This document shows, one piece after another, positions 24,424 to 32,772 of a stretch of DNA of 52,669 nt (positions are counted from its first letter, which is position 1; the number at the start of each line of letters is the position of its first letter). Under the pieces are notes generated by a model. The model was not told where the DNA came from, did no database searches, and worked only from the letters and a program-made list of their open reading frames with translations. The stretch comes from JAFGJU01 sp964570935. GTDB taxonomy: Bacteria; Eisenbacteria; RBG-16-71-46; JAFGJU01. The translations under genes were made by a program, and so were the position numbers. Location of the stretch: positions 1-52,669 of the forward strand of contig CAZMZP010000059.1 of NCBI GenBank assembly GCA_964570935.1. The letters run 5' to 3'.

Positions 24424-25919
24424 AAGACGGACCCGCCCTGCAATCTCCGCCCGAACCGCGCGAGCGCATCGCGGAGCTGGTCAAGCAATCGGGCGTCTAC
24501 GGCCTGGGCGCGCTTGCCACGCAGCTGGCGGGGTTCTTTCTGCTCCCGGTCCTGGCCAGAGTGCTCACGCCGGCCGAGTACGGAGTTGTCTTCCTGGCGG
24601 AGATGCTGGGCCTCTTCCTGTTCGTGTTCTCGGAGCTGGGGCTCACCTCGGCGTTCTTCCGGTTCTACGCCGACGAGAGGGACGAGGCCGGCAGGCGACG
24701 CCTCGTCTACACCATCTTCAACCTCCTCATCGCTGTGTCCGCCTTCGTCACGCTCGCGTGCGTGGCGTCCTCCGGACCGCTGTCCTCATTCGTGTTCGGC
24801 GGTACGGCCTGGCGCTATGCGTTTGTGGTCGTCTGCCTCACCAACTTCTTCACTGTGGCCTCCAGGATGCCGCTCGACCTGCTGCGGATGGACAGGCGCG
24901 TGGGGGTGTTCGTGTCCATCTCGGTGGTGCGGCTGCTGAGCACTTTTCTGGTGTCGCTTTACCTGGTGGTTTACGCGGGGCGGGGCGCAGTCGGAGTGCT
25001 CGAAGGAGCGCTGGCAGGCGCGGCTCTGGGTCTCGCGCTGCTGCTACCCGCGGTCCTGCGGAGATGGCGGCCCCGTATAGACCGGCGGGTCGCGCTCCGC
25101 GCACTCAAGTTCGGCCTGTTCCTCGTCCCGGGGGGCCTGGCCGTGTGGGCGCTCAACCAGTCCGACCGGTACCTGTTGCGGGCGTTCGGAGAGATTGGCA
25201 TGGTGGCCGCGTACGGGGTCGGGTTCAAGTTCGCGTCCGTGCTGAACGTGTTCCTGGTGACGCCGTTTCTGACCGCCTGGACCCCGTTCATGTTCCGGAT
25301 CTCGGGGCAGGACAACGCGCGGCGCCTGTACGCGAGGGTGCTCACGTATTTCGTGCTCGTGAGCACGTGGGCTCTTGTTGCCCTTTCGGCGACGATAGTC
25401 GATATCACAACACTAGTAGCCGGCCAGGCGTACGCCGGCGCCGGGTTCCTCGTGCCGTTTATCGGGCTGGCGTTCGCGCTGTACGGCGTCGCGAGCGTCG
25501 TGGTCGTGGGCGTCTACCTCAAGGAAAGGACGTTCCACGTCTCCGTAGCGATGACGCTCGGGGCGCTGGTGAAGATAGGCCTCAGCGTCCTGGCCATACC
25601 CAGGATGGGGACCATGGGAGTCGCCCTGTCCACGGCCGCCGCATTCGCCGTGGTGGTCGCGTATTTCATCCTTGTCCTGAGACGGCTCTACCCGCTGCCC
25701 TACGAGCTCGTGAGGATGCTGAAGGTGCTGGCCGCGGGCGCCGTCACTCTCGGAATGCTGGTGGCCATCCCGCTTCACGGGGTGGGCGGCGTCGTCGTGA
25801 AGTCCGCGGTTTCGTTGGTCTTCTTCGCGCTGGTCCGGCTGCTCGGCTTCGCAGAGGAGGACGAGAAACAGAAGGTGAGGGACACCTTGGGCAGGACGCT
25901 GCGGCGGTTCCGGGGCTGA
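24420..25919 (+). CDS. polysaccharide flippase (Wzx/MATE-like)
   Basis: The 499-residue product has 12-14 hydrophobic helices and belongs to the MOP superfamily of polysaccharide exporters. The family start pattern is SGVYGLGALATQLAGFFLLPVLARVLTPAEYG, which I abbreviate here as GVYGLGALATQL plus LTPAEYG. The next motif is LGLTSAFFRFYADE. It would flip lipid-linked sugar units across the inner membrane for exopolysaccharide or O-antigen. The start codon is GTG 24420, overlapping the upstream stop, so expression is tied to the SpoIIE-type phosphatase. No glycosyltransferases are nearby, so the substrate is unknown. Confidence 0.9.
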   Translation: MKDGPALQSPPEPRERIAELVKQSGVYGLGALATQLAGFFLLPVLARVLTPAEYGVVFLAEMLGLFLFVFSELGLTSAFFRFYADERDEAGRRRLVYTIFNLLIAVSAFVTLACVASSGPLSSFVFGGTAWRYAFVVVCLTNFFTVASRMPLDLLRMDRRVGVFVSISVVRLLSTFLVSLYLVVYAGRGAVGVLEGALAGAALGLALLLPAVLRRWRPRIDRRVALRALKFGLFLVPGGLAVWALNQSDRYLLRAFGEIGMVAAYGVGFKFASVLNVFLVTPFLTAWTPFMFRISGQDNARRLYARVLTYFVLVSTWALVALSATIVDITTLVAGQAYAGAGFLVPFIGLAFALYGVASVVVVGVYLKERTFHVSVAMTLGALVKIGLSVLAIPRMGTMGVALSTAAAFAVVVAYFILVLRRLYPLPYELVRMLKVLAAGAVTLGMLVAIPLHGVGGVVVKSAVSLVFFALVRLLGFAEEDEKQKVRDTLGRTLRRFRG

Positions 25920-25983
25920 CACTTTCCCTTTGGCGTTACACCCTGACATTATCGCTTTGGCTCCACACGCAGCCGCTAACTCC

Positions 25984-26011
25984 TTGACATCGGCCGGGAC
26001 TGGGCTACAAT
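25984..26011 (+). promoter_or_regulatory. sigma-70-type promoter for the propeller-peptidase operon
   Basis: TTGACA (25984-25989, consensus) and TACAAT (26006-26011) are 16 bases apart. A start near 26018 leaves a leader of about 160 nt before ATG 26181. In that leader I see no known riboswitch. Confidence 0.75.
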
Positions 26012-26180
26012 TGCAGTAGAGTCTGTGCCCTGTGCGGGCCCGGCGCTGAGGAAGGGGTTGACATTAGGGGTAGGAGTGGTTGGGAATTCGGCAGTTGGTT
26101 TCCTTCGTCCGGACCGCAGCGCTTGGCCTTTCGCAGTCCTTTCAAATTCCTTCCGGGGTCTGGGTCTGGGGGTGTCTGAC

Positions 26181-27974
26181 ATGAGACCTCATAAGTACCT
26201 GTCCCTGACCCTCGGCCGGGCTCTGGCGCTGGCCTCCGTCGTCCTGGCTTCGCTCTCCGCGTTCGCTCCGTGCGCTCACGCCGGCTGGTGTCCCGACAAA
26301 CAGGTCAGCTACACTGCCGGAAGGTCGGGTCTCTCCCCATCCAACGCCAAGTGCGTCGCATTCGACTCTTCGGGCACGGTGCACGCCGTGTGGCACGACG
26401 ACACACCCGGGAATTACGAGATAATGTACGTTAGATTTGACACCCTGACGGTCTTTCCGGGCGAGCCCCGGAGACTCACCTGGAACACCGGCATCTCGCG
26501 CGACCCCGGCCTCGCGCTGCTGAGCGACAGTTCCGTGTTTGTGACATGGACCGAGGACTCGGAGAACCCGGTTTCAGTGGTCAACTTCGCCCGGTTCCTG
26601 CCGGATTCTGGTTTCTTCGCCGACTCCGGCAGCGTAAGCGGCAAGCTGGACGTGTGCACCAGCGCGTCGGTCGCGGCGGGGCCCGACACGTCGGCCCATG
26701 CCGTCTGGACACAGAAGACCGGGTTGACTTTCAGCGTCTTCTATCGCAAGTGGCACTTCGGATGGGTCGGGGATCCCGCCAACATCAGCCAGAGCACCGG
26801 GATTTGCGGCAGCCCGTGCGTCGTCGTCGACGGCCTGGGCAGGGTGCACACGGCGTGGAGCGACAACGCGAGCGGGAACAACGAGATCTACTACCGGATG
26901 TACGCGGAGCCGGCCGGCTGGACGGCCGTGACGCGGGCGAGCCAGAGCTACAAGATCGCCTGGAGTCCCTCGCTCGGGGCCGACGACGAAGGGAACGTCT
27001 GTCTTGTGTGGTCGGACAGGAGGGACGGTAACTACGAGATCTACTTCCGGCGCTACTTGTATGGAGTCGGCTGGGGCAAGGAGAAACGGGTCACGTCCAA
27101 CTCGGCGGTCTCTGCCAACCCCTCGGCGACCGTGGACTGTGACGGCAACCTTCACATCGTCTGGGAGGACTATCGGGACGGCAACGACGAGATATACTAC
27201 AGAAAAATCACCGACAGCGACGGCCCCGGCTGGGATCCCGTGGACACGCGGCTGACGGAGGACATCTACACCTCGTGGGACGCTTCGGTCGCGGCCGACT
27301 GCGCGGGAAACGTGCACGTGCTGTGGGCCGACAACAGGTCCTCCAATTTCGAGATTTATTACAAGCTGGGCGTAGACCCCGTGCCGGTGAGCGTGGAGCT
27401 GCTGGATTTCCACGCTGAGTGCACGCCGGAAGGGGTGCTTCTGGAGTGGGAGACTATCTCGGACGGCCCGCCGGCCTACTTCGACGTATTCAGGGAAGAG
27501 AGAGACGATGGCGTGCTGCGGAAGCTGACCGAGATCGCGCTCCTGGGTTCGACGCAGTACCTTGACAGGAGCGCCGAGTCCGGCCGCACCTATTCGTACT
27601 ATCTGGGCGTGTGGGAGGGTGAGGGTGTAGACGAGACGATGTTCGGGCCCCTGACCCTGACTTTTGCCCCGCCAGCGAGCCCGGCGGTCCACGCGCTGTC
27701 CGTGTGGCCCAATCCTTCGCGAGGCCTCCTCAACATAACGTTCTTGACAAAGCAGGCGGGGGCGCCGTTCAGGCTGGCTCTGTACGACGTGCACGGACGG
27801 TTCGTCAGGGAAGTGGCGTCCGGAGAGGCCACCGGGGCGCCGGCCACCGTGGCCTGGGAAGTGCCCCGAGACCTCCGCGCGGGAGTCGGTCCGGGAATAT
27901 ATTTCGTTGCGATGGAATCCGAGGGGGAGCGGTTGGAGAGAAAAGTGCTGCTGCTGGGAGGAGACGTGCAATGA
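26181..27974 (+). CDS. secreted seven-repeat beta-propeller protein with sorting tail
   Basis: The 597-residue product has a signal peptide ending at PCAHA. Seven repeats of ~50-60 residues fill ~40-400, each with the pattern G-x-hydrophobic-H-x-x-W-x-D followed by GN-EIYYR: for example VHAVWHDDTPGNYEIMY, VCLVWSDRRDGNYEIYF and LHIVWEDYRDGNDEIYY. This matches a sialidase/BNR-like seven-bladed propeller, though no sialidase catalytic residues are evident. An Ig/fibronectin-like part (~405-500) precedes a FlgD-like sorting tail (VWPNPSRGLLNITFL, LYDVHGRFVREV, GIYFVAMESEG). ATG 26181 was chosen for the signal peptide; its ribosome site is weak. The stop overlaps the next ATG, coupling it to the M6 peptidase. 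The ligand is unknown. Confidence 0.8.
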   Translation: MRPHKYLSLTLGRALALASVVLASLSAFAPCAHAGWCPDKQVSYTAGRSGLSPSNAKCVAFDSSGTVHAVWHDDTPGNYEIMYVRFDTLTVFPGEPRRLTWNTGISRDPGLALLSDSSVFVTWTEDSENPVSVVNFARFLPDSGFFADSGSVSGKLDVCTSASVAAGPDTSAHAVWTQKTGLTFSVFYRKWHFGWVGDPANISQSTGICGSPCVVVDGLGRVHTAWSDNASGNNEIYYRMYAEPAGWTAVTRASQSYKIAWSPSLGADDEGNVCLVWSDRRDGNYEIYFRRYLYGVGWGKEKRVTSNSAVSANPSATVDCDGNLHIVWEDYRDGNDEIYYRKITDSDGPGWDPVDTRLTEDIYTSWDASVAADCAGNVHVLWADNRSSNFEIYYKLGVDPVPVSVELLDFHAECTPEGVLLEWETISDGPPAYFDVFREERDDGVLRKLTEIALLGSTQYLDRSAESGRTYSYYLGVWEGEGVDETMFGPLTLTFAPPASPAVHALSVWPNPSRGLLNITFLTKQAGAPFRLALYDVHGRFVREVASGEATGAPATVAWEVPRDLRAGVGPGIYFVAMESEGERLERKVLLLGGDVQ

Positions 27975-30886
27975 TGGGAGGGGATGTGGTGAAGGAAATC
28001 AGACTACGCGTCAGTACGGCCGCGGTGGCGGTCGCCACAGCGATGTTTTTTGTCTCCACCGCCTCGGCCGTGTCCGTAAGGCCGGACTTGATCGAGCGGC
28101 TCAGGCAGGAGGGGAGACTCTCGGGGTACGTCGAGACGCAGGTGCCGATTGAGAGAGAAGCCGCCGAGAGGGGGCTCAACGCCCCGTCCAGGCCTCGCGG
28201 GCTCAGCAACGGAGCTTTCCCGCTGAGCCAGGCCCAGCCCAGGAACTTGAGGGCCGTGGTCATCCTGGCGGATTTCGAGGACAACCCGGCTGACACGGCC
28301 AGCTATCCGCCTTCGTACTTCGAAGACTTCCTGTTCAGTGTGGGAACCAGGCCGGGCGGGAGTCTCAGGGACTACTACCTCGAGAACTCTTACGGCACGC
28401 TGGACGTGACCGGGGCCGTGACGAGTTGGATGAGGATGCCTCAGCTGTACAGCTATTACGTCGCCGGCAGGAGAGGATTCGGTTCGTACCCCATGAACGC
28501 CCAGGGCCTGGCGCGGGACGCAATTCAGGCGGCCGACTGGGAGGTGAACTACGCTAACTTCGACAACGACGGCCCCGACGGCGTGCCGGACTCCGGAGAC
28601 GACGACGGATACGTGGACGCCGTGTTCATAGTGCACGCGGGCCCCGGCTACGAGAACACGCTCGACACGAACGACATCCACTCGCACAAGTGGGCCTTGT
28701 TCTCCGAGCAGACTCTTGACGGCGTGAAGCTGTTCCCGTACGCGATGGAGCCGGAGAGCGGGCTGCTCGGCGTCTACTGTCACGAATTCGGGCACTGCCT
28801 CGGTCTCGTGGACCTGTACGACACAGACCTCAGCTCCATGGGGCTAGGCGGCTGGTCTCTGATGGCCACCGGTTCCTGGAACCAGTTTGGGCTCAAGCCC
28901 GGGCACATCGACGCGTGGAGCAAGGTCAAGGCCGGCTTCATGACTCCAACAATTCTGACCGGAAACACGACCGGCGTCCTTTTCCCTCCAGCCGAAGAGA
29001 GCCCCGTTGCCTACATGCTCAGTGAAAACGGAACGCCGGGTATCGAGTACTTCATGGTGGAACGAAGAGAGAAGATCGGGTTCGACCAGTCGCTGCCGGG
29101 CGGAGGGCTGCTGATCTATCACGTCGACGAGTCCCAGCCCAACAACGACGACCCCTACCGGTACAAGGTCGGCCTGGAACAGGCCGACGGCAACTGGCAG
29201 CTCGAGAACCGGATCAACGGCGGCGACGCCGGAGACCCCTACCCTGGTAAGTCCGGCAACACCACGTTCGGCTACGAGACCGCCCCCAGCAGCATCTCCT
29301 ACGCCGGAGGTGATTCCCGCGTCAGGGTGTTCAACATCGAACAGACTGCAGGCGGTATCTACGCGGACATGTGGGTGACGCAGGGCCCTCTCCTCAGCGT
29401 GGTCAGCTACTCCGTCTCGGACATCGCCGGGAACGGCGACGGGAACCCGGACCCCGGAGAGACAGTCACGGTAGGAGTCGTCATCAGGAACGACGGCAGT
29501 TACACGCCGGACGTCGCGGGCTTGCTCACCCCCCGTTCGTCCTGCATCGACATGCTTGACTTCACGACGTCGTTCGGGCCCATGGCGCCAGGCGCCGTGC
29601 GCGCCTCCACCCCGCCGTTCAGCTTCGTGGTGGCGGACACGCTGACGCAGGACCCGTTCGCTGCGTGGTTCGATGTCACGGCCTTCTGCAGCAGCGGCTA
29701 CTCCACGAGGGACAGCACTCTTATCGGCGTCGGGAATCAGAAGGGACTCGAAGACGACATGGAGGCTCCGCTGGGGTGGCGGCACTATTCCGTCCGGGCG
29801 GGGTGGGGCGACGAGTGGCACCTGACTTCGAGAAGGGCCTACGAAGGCAGCAAGAGCTGGGGCTGCATGAGGGAAGAGTACGGGCAGTACTTTGCGAGGC
29901 ACGACGGGGCACTGGAGACTCCGGTCGTGCTGGTGGGCAAGGAAGGCAGGCTGGTCTTCTACCACCGGATCAACGCGCAGGCCGACACGCTCTGGGCCTA
30001 CGACGGGGGCTTCGTGGAGGTCTCGGTCAACGGTTCGGACTGGCAGCACATCACCCCTCTCGATGGCTATCCCTATGTCTTGAGGGCTCAGAGGGAGCCG
30101 TCCATCGAGTCCAGGCGCGTGTTCTCGGGCGTCAGTACGGACTGGGAGAGAGTGGAGTATTCCCTGGCTCAGTATGAGAACTGCGCGGTCAACCTGAGAT
30201 TCCGATTCATAAGCAACACGGATTTCACCCAGGGAGAGGGTTGGTACATAGATTCCCTGACGGTGGTCAGCTCGGGGACTCCAGTCCTGATCGGCTCGCT
30301 GAGGGCGCAGGAGGCTGACGGATGTGTGACCATTCGCTGGTACGCTGACACCGAGCTCAAGAACGCGCCCTTCACGGTCTGGAGAGACCCGGGTCCGGAC
30401 GGAGTGCCGGGCACACGCGCCGTGAACCAGGAGCCGATATTCGCGGACAGGAACTACGAGTTCAGAGACTGCGACGTCCGGTCTGGTGAGCGGTACGTCT
30501 ACTGGGTCGGAGTCGACGGCGAGCCGGGTTTGATCTACGGCCCCGTGGCCGTGGACGTGGCGTCGGCCGGCTCCGGCGTTCCCGCGATGGAGCTCGCTTC
30601 TCCCAACCCGGTGACGGGCGTGTTGAGGCTGATGCTGCGCGTTCCGGCTGCCGTGGACCCGGCCAGGATATCGCTCAGAGTGTTTGACACGGCCGGCCGG
30701 TACGTGACCACGCTGGAACCCCGGTTCGACTCCGGTGCCGGCGCTCAGTCGGTGCTGGTGGACTGGGACCCGTCCGATTACTCTGGAAATGCCGTGGGCT
30801 CGGGGGTATACTTTTTGAAGCTTGACTGGCCCGGCGGGTCGGACGTGGAGAAAGTAGTCGTACTCAGGAATTCGAGGGGTTTCTGA
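27971..30886 (+). CDS. secreted M6-family metalloprotease with sorting tail
   Basis: A 971-residue exported peptidase of the immune-inhibitor-A (M6) family. A signal peptide (VAVATAMFFVSTASA) is followed by a pro-region. The catalytic domain has GSLRDYYLENSYGTLDV and the zinc site HEFGHCLGLVD, with His271, His275 and Asp281 as ligands and Glu272 as catalyst, followed by the structural SLMATGSWN. Later parts are a VEG/MAM-like beta domain with WYIDSLTVVS. A sorting tail occupies ~875-971 (ASPNPVTGVLRLML, VFDTAGRYVTTL, GVYFLKLDWPGG). ATG 27971 lies inside the upstream stop (ATGA) with GGAGGAG before it; ATG 27974 is equally possible. It probably degrades proteins outside the cell for nutrition. 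Confidence 0.92.
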   Translation: MMGGDVVKEIRLRVSTAAVAVATAMFFVSTASAVSVRPDLIERLRQEGRLSGYVETQVPIEREAAERGLNAPSRPRGLSNGAFPLSQAQPRNLRAVVILADFEDNPADTASYPPSYFEDFLFSVGTRPGGSLRDYYLENSYGTLDVTGAVTSWMRMPQLYSYYVAGRRGFGSYPMNAQGLARDAIQAADWEVNYANFDNDGPDGVPDSGDDDGYVDAVFIVHAGPGYENTLDTNDIHSHKWALFSEQTLDGVKLFPYAMEPESGLLGVYCHEFGHCLGLVDLYDTDLSSMGLGGWSLMATGSWNQFGLKPGHIDAWSKVKAGFMTPTILTGNTTGVLFPPAEESPVAYMLSENGTPGIEYFMVERREKIGFDQSLPGGGLLIYHVDESQPNNDDPYRYKVGLEQADGNWQLENRINGGDAGDPYPGKSGNTTFGYETAPSSISYAGGDSRVRVFNIEQTAGGIYADMWVTQGPLLSVVSYSVSDIAGNGDGNPDPGETVTVGVVIRNDGSYTPDVAGLLTPRSSCIDMLDFTTSFGPMAPGAVRASTPPFSFVVADTLTQDPFAAWFDVTAFCSSGYSTRDSTLIGVGNQKGLEDDMEAPLGWRHYSVRAGWGDEWHLTSRRAYEGSKSWGCMREEYGQYFARHDGALETPVVLVGKEGRLVFYHRINAQADTLWAYDGGFVEVSVNGSDWQHITPLDGYPYVLRAQREPSIESRRVFSGVSTDWERVEYSLAQYENCAVNLRFRFISNTDFTQGEGWYIDSLTVVSSGTPVLIGSLRAQEADGCVTIRWYADTELKNAPFTVWRDPGPDGVPGTRAVNQEPIFADRNYEFRDCDVRSGERYVYWVGVDGEPGLIYGPVAVDVASAGSGVPAMELASPNPVTGVLRLMLRVPAAVDPARISLRVFDTAGRYVTTLEPRFDSGAGAQSVLVDWDPSDYSGNAVGSGVYFLKLDWPGGSDVEKVVVLRNSRGF

Positions 30887-30911
30887 ACGGATGATATAAG
30901 GGGTCTTCGAA

Positions 30912-31088
30912 ATGGCGTACAAGATCACTGAAGAGTGCATTTCCTGCGGCGCGTGCGCGCCCGAATGTCCTGCGGCCGCTATTACCGAGGGTGAAAACAT
31001 CTACGAGATCGATCCCGAGAAGTGCACTGACTGCGGCAACTGCGTCGAAATGTGCCCTGTAGACGCGTGCGTTCCGGTCGAAGAATAG
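30912..31088 (+). CDS. 2[4Fe-4S] ferredoxin
   Basis: A 58-residue bacterial-type ferredoxin. Two cluster motifs are complete: CISCGACAPECP (Cys9, 12, 15, 19) and CTDCGNCVEMCP (Cys38, 41, 44, 48). It carries low-potential electrons in the cytoplasm. AAGGGG lies nine bases before the ATG. It begins 25 bp after the M6 peptidase gene but is functionally closer to the following Fe-S-type genes (DUF116, NifU-like). The partner oxidoreductase is not in the window. Confidence 0.95.
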   Translation: MAYKITEECISCGACAPECPAAAITEGENIYEIDPEKCTDCGNCVEMCPVDACVPVEE

Positions 31089-31192
31089 CCCTCGTCGAGG
31101 CCATCTGGTGTGACCGCGGAGGCAGTCCCGTCATGCCTCGTATCCGTTGAAGAGACCGGCAGGTCCTCTCCACCCTTAGCCTTCGGTGTGCG

Positions 31193-32032
31193 ATGCAAGT
31201 ACGCTTGGGACCGTTGTGGAATGAGGGGGAGGCAGGCGAAAAGACCCCAGGCCAGGCCGGAGGCGGCAAAGGCCTTTTCTTTCTGCTGGCTTCTCTGTCT
31301 ATCGCTCTGCTCCTGTTTCTTCTGTGGCTGCTGTTTTTTCTGCTCGAACCTCGTATGGCCGCCGTCGGGGGTGGACTCGTCAGGGCCTCGCGATTGGTGA
31401 TCGCCTTCGCCGGGCTCGCGGTGGTGGTAGTTGTCGGGTCTGATTTCCTGTCCGCCGGAATCGGGGTGCGCCTTGTCCCCGGCACCGCGGGACAGCGCTT
31501 CGCGCTTCAAGTCCTGCTGCCTTTGTCCGAGAGGCTCGGCAGGCTCGCGGGCGTATCTCCCGACCGCGTCAAGGCCGCCTTCATCGACTTCAACAACACG
31601 CTCCTGAGAGCAAGACCAGACCCCACTCTGGCGTCGGGCGGGGTTCTACTGCTGCTGCCGCACTGCCTGCAGAGCTCGGAATGCTCAAGGGTGCTGGGGG
31701 AGGACGTCCGGAACTGCGGGGACTGCGGCAACTGCGCGATGTGTGAGCTGAAGGCGCTCGTCCCCAAGTACGACGTCCAGAACCGCATAGTCGGAGGCGG
31801 AGCGCTCGCTCTGATGGCCGTGCGCGAGCTCAGACCACGGGCCGTTGTTGGGGTGGCGTGTGAGAGGGAGCTCGTCGCCGCGATAAAGGAGCTGGGGGGC
31901 GTTCCGGTTATGGCGATCCCCAACTCGCGGCCGGACGGCCCGTGCAGGAACACGCGCGTGGACGTGCCGCTCGTGGACGAGGCCCTCCGGATTCTCTTGA
32001 AGCAGCCAGGCTCACATTGTAGTATCGATTGA
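31193..32032 (+). CDS. DUF116 family membrane-anchored Cys-rich protein
   Basis: The 279-residue product has two hydrophobic helices near the N terminus (LFFLLASLSIALLLFLLWLLFF and a second at ~68-90). The soluble part is DUF116 (COG1852): LLLPHCLQSSECSR, a dense cysteine cluster NCGDCGNCAMCELK, then RAVVGVACERELVAAI and the PNSRPDGPCRNTRVDVP end. The cysteines suggest metal or Fe-S binding; the family's function is not established. The start is uncertain because ATG 31193 has no clear ribosome site. The neighbours are a ferredoxin upstream and a NifU-type scaffold downstream. Confidence 0.88.
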   Translation: MQVRLGPLWNEGEAGEKTPGQAGGGKGLFFLLASLSIALLLFLLWLLFFLLEPRMAAVGGGLVRASRLVIAFAGLAVVVVVGSDFLSAGIGVRLVPGTAGQRFALQVLLPLSERLGRLAGVSPDRVKAAFIDFNNTLLRARPDPTLASGGVLLLLPHCLQSSECSRVLGEDVRNCGDCGNCAMCELKALVPKYDVQNRIVGGGALALMAVRELRPRAVVGVACERELVAAIKELGGVPVMAIPNSRPDGPCRNTRVDVPLVDEALRILLKQPGSHCSID

Positions 32033-32194
32033 ATGCGAGCTCGCTTGCGAGCCGCGGGGCGGGAACGCTCGCGGTAGACGGGGGCGGCACCCGCCGGCAC
32101 GGGCGAAAACCGAGTGTGCGGAGTGGTCGTCGGGCACGTGCGCCGGGCGGACCGGCCGCTCAAGAGTCAGAACTACTGAACGGAGGTAGGGCAA

Positions 32195-32419
32195 TTGAAG
32201 GAGAAAGTGCAGGCTGTAGTGGACAAGATAAGACCGAATCTGGCCATGGACGGCGGTGACATCGAGCTCGTGGAGGTGGACGCGCAGGGCGGGGTCGTGA
32301 AGGTGCGGTTGAAGGGTGCGTGCGCAGGATGCCCCGCCTCGCAGATGACGCTCAAGATGTACGTCGAGGCGACCATAAAGAGAGAAGTGCCTGAAGTGAA
32401 GAGCGTGGTCGCCGTTTAG
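32195..32419 (+). CDS. NifU C-terminal-type Fe-S scaffold (NFU)
   Basis: A 74-residue protein equal to the NifU C-terminal domain alone. The conserved cluster-binding motif is GACAGCPAS with Cys43 and Cys46, after the signature IRPNLAMDGGDIELVEV. It assembles or carries [4Fe-4S] clusters to target proteins. The start is TTG 32195, supported by GGAGGT eight bases upstream; there is no ATG option that keeps the family N terminus. Its position next to ferredoxin and DUF116 genes suggests a role in maturing Fe-S proteins. Confidence 0.94.
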   Translation: MKEKVQAVVDKIRPNLAMDGGDIELVEVDAQGGVVKVRLKGACAGCPASQMTLKMYVEATIKREVPEVKSVVAV

Positions 32420-32455
32420 ACGCCGGGACAGTCACGGCGTGAGGGGGTGCGTACA

Positions 32456-32764
32456 ATGCCGGTTTGTGAGATAAGCGTGATTCCGGTCGGCACCGCGAGC
32501 CCCAGCGTGAGTGAGTTCGTGGTGGAAGCGCAGCGCGTCATACAGAAGAGCGGGCTCAAGTCGCTGCTGGGCCCGATGGGAACTTCCTTCGAGGGAGACA
32601 TCGACGACATCCTCAGGGTGGCCAAAGAGGTGCACGAGGTATGCTTCAAGAAGGGAGCGCGGCGGGTGCTCACGACCATCAAGATCGACGACAGGCGCGA
32701 CAAGCATCTCAGCATGGAAGGCAAGATAAGCTCGGTCGAGCGGAAACTCGGCTGCGGCGGGTGA
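32456..32764 (+). CDS. MTH1187 family thiamine-binding-type protein
   Basis: A 102-residue protein of the DUF77/MTH1187 (YkoF-like) family: EISVIPVGTASPSVSEFVVEA near the start and LLGPMGTSFEGDIDDIL in the middle, given here in shortened form as VIPVGTASPSVSEFV and GPMGTSFEGD. Family members bind thiamine or its pyrimidine moiety as tetramers and their cell role is unclear. ATG 32456 has GAGGGGG upstream; GTG 32447 is an alternative. The stop overlaps a GTG that could start the next gene, so the two are probably co-translated. Confidence 0.88.
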   Translation: MPVCEISVIPVGTASPSVSEFVVEAQRVIQKSGLKSLLGPMGTSFEGDIDDILRVAKEVHEVCFKKGARRVLTTIKIDDRRDKHLSMEGKISSVERKLGCGG

Positions 32765-32772
32765 TTCGTTCG

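Noticed and set aside
28844..31000. 718-codon minus-strand open frame
   Set aside because: Antisense to the M6 peptidase gene, low-complexity Arg/Val/His composition, no recognisable motif.
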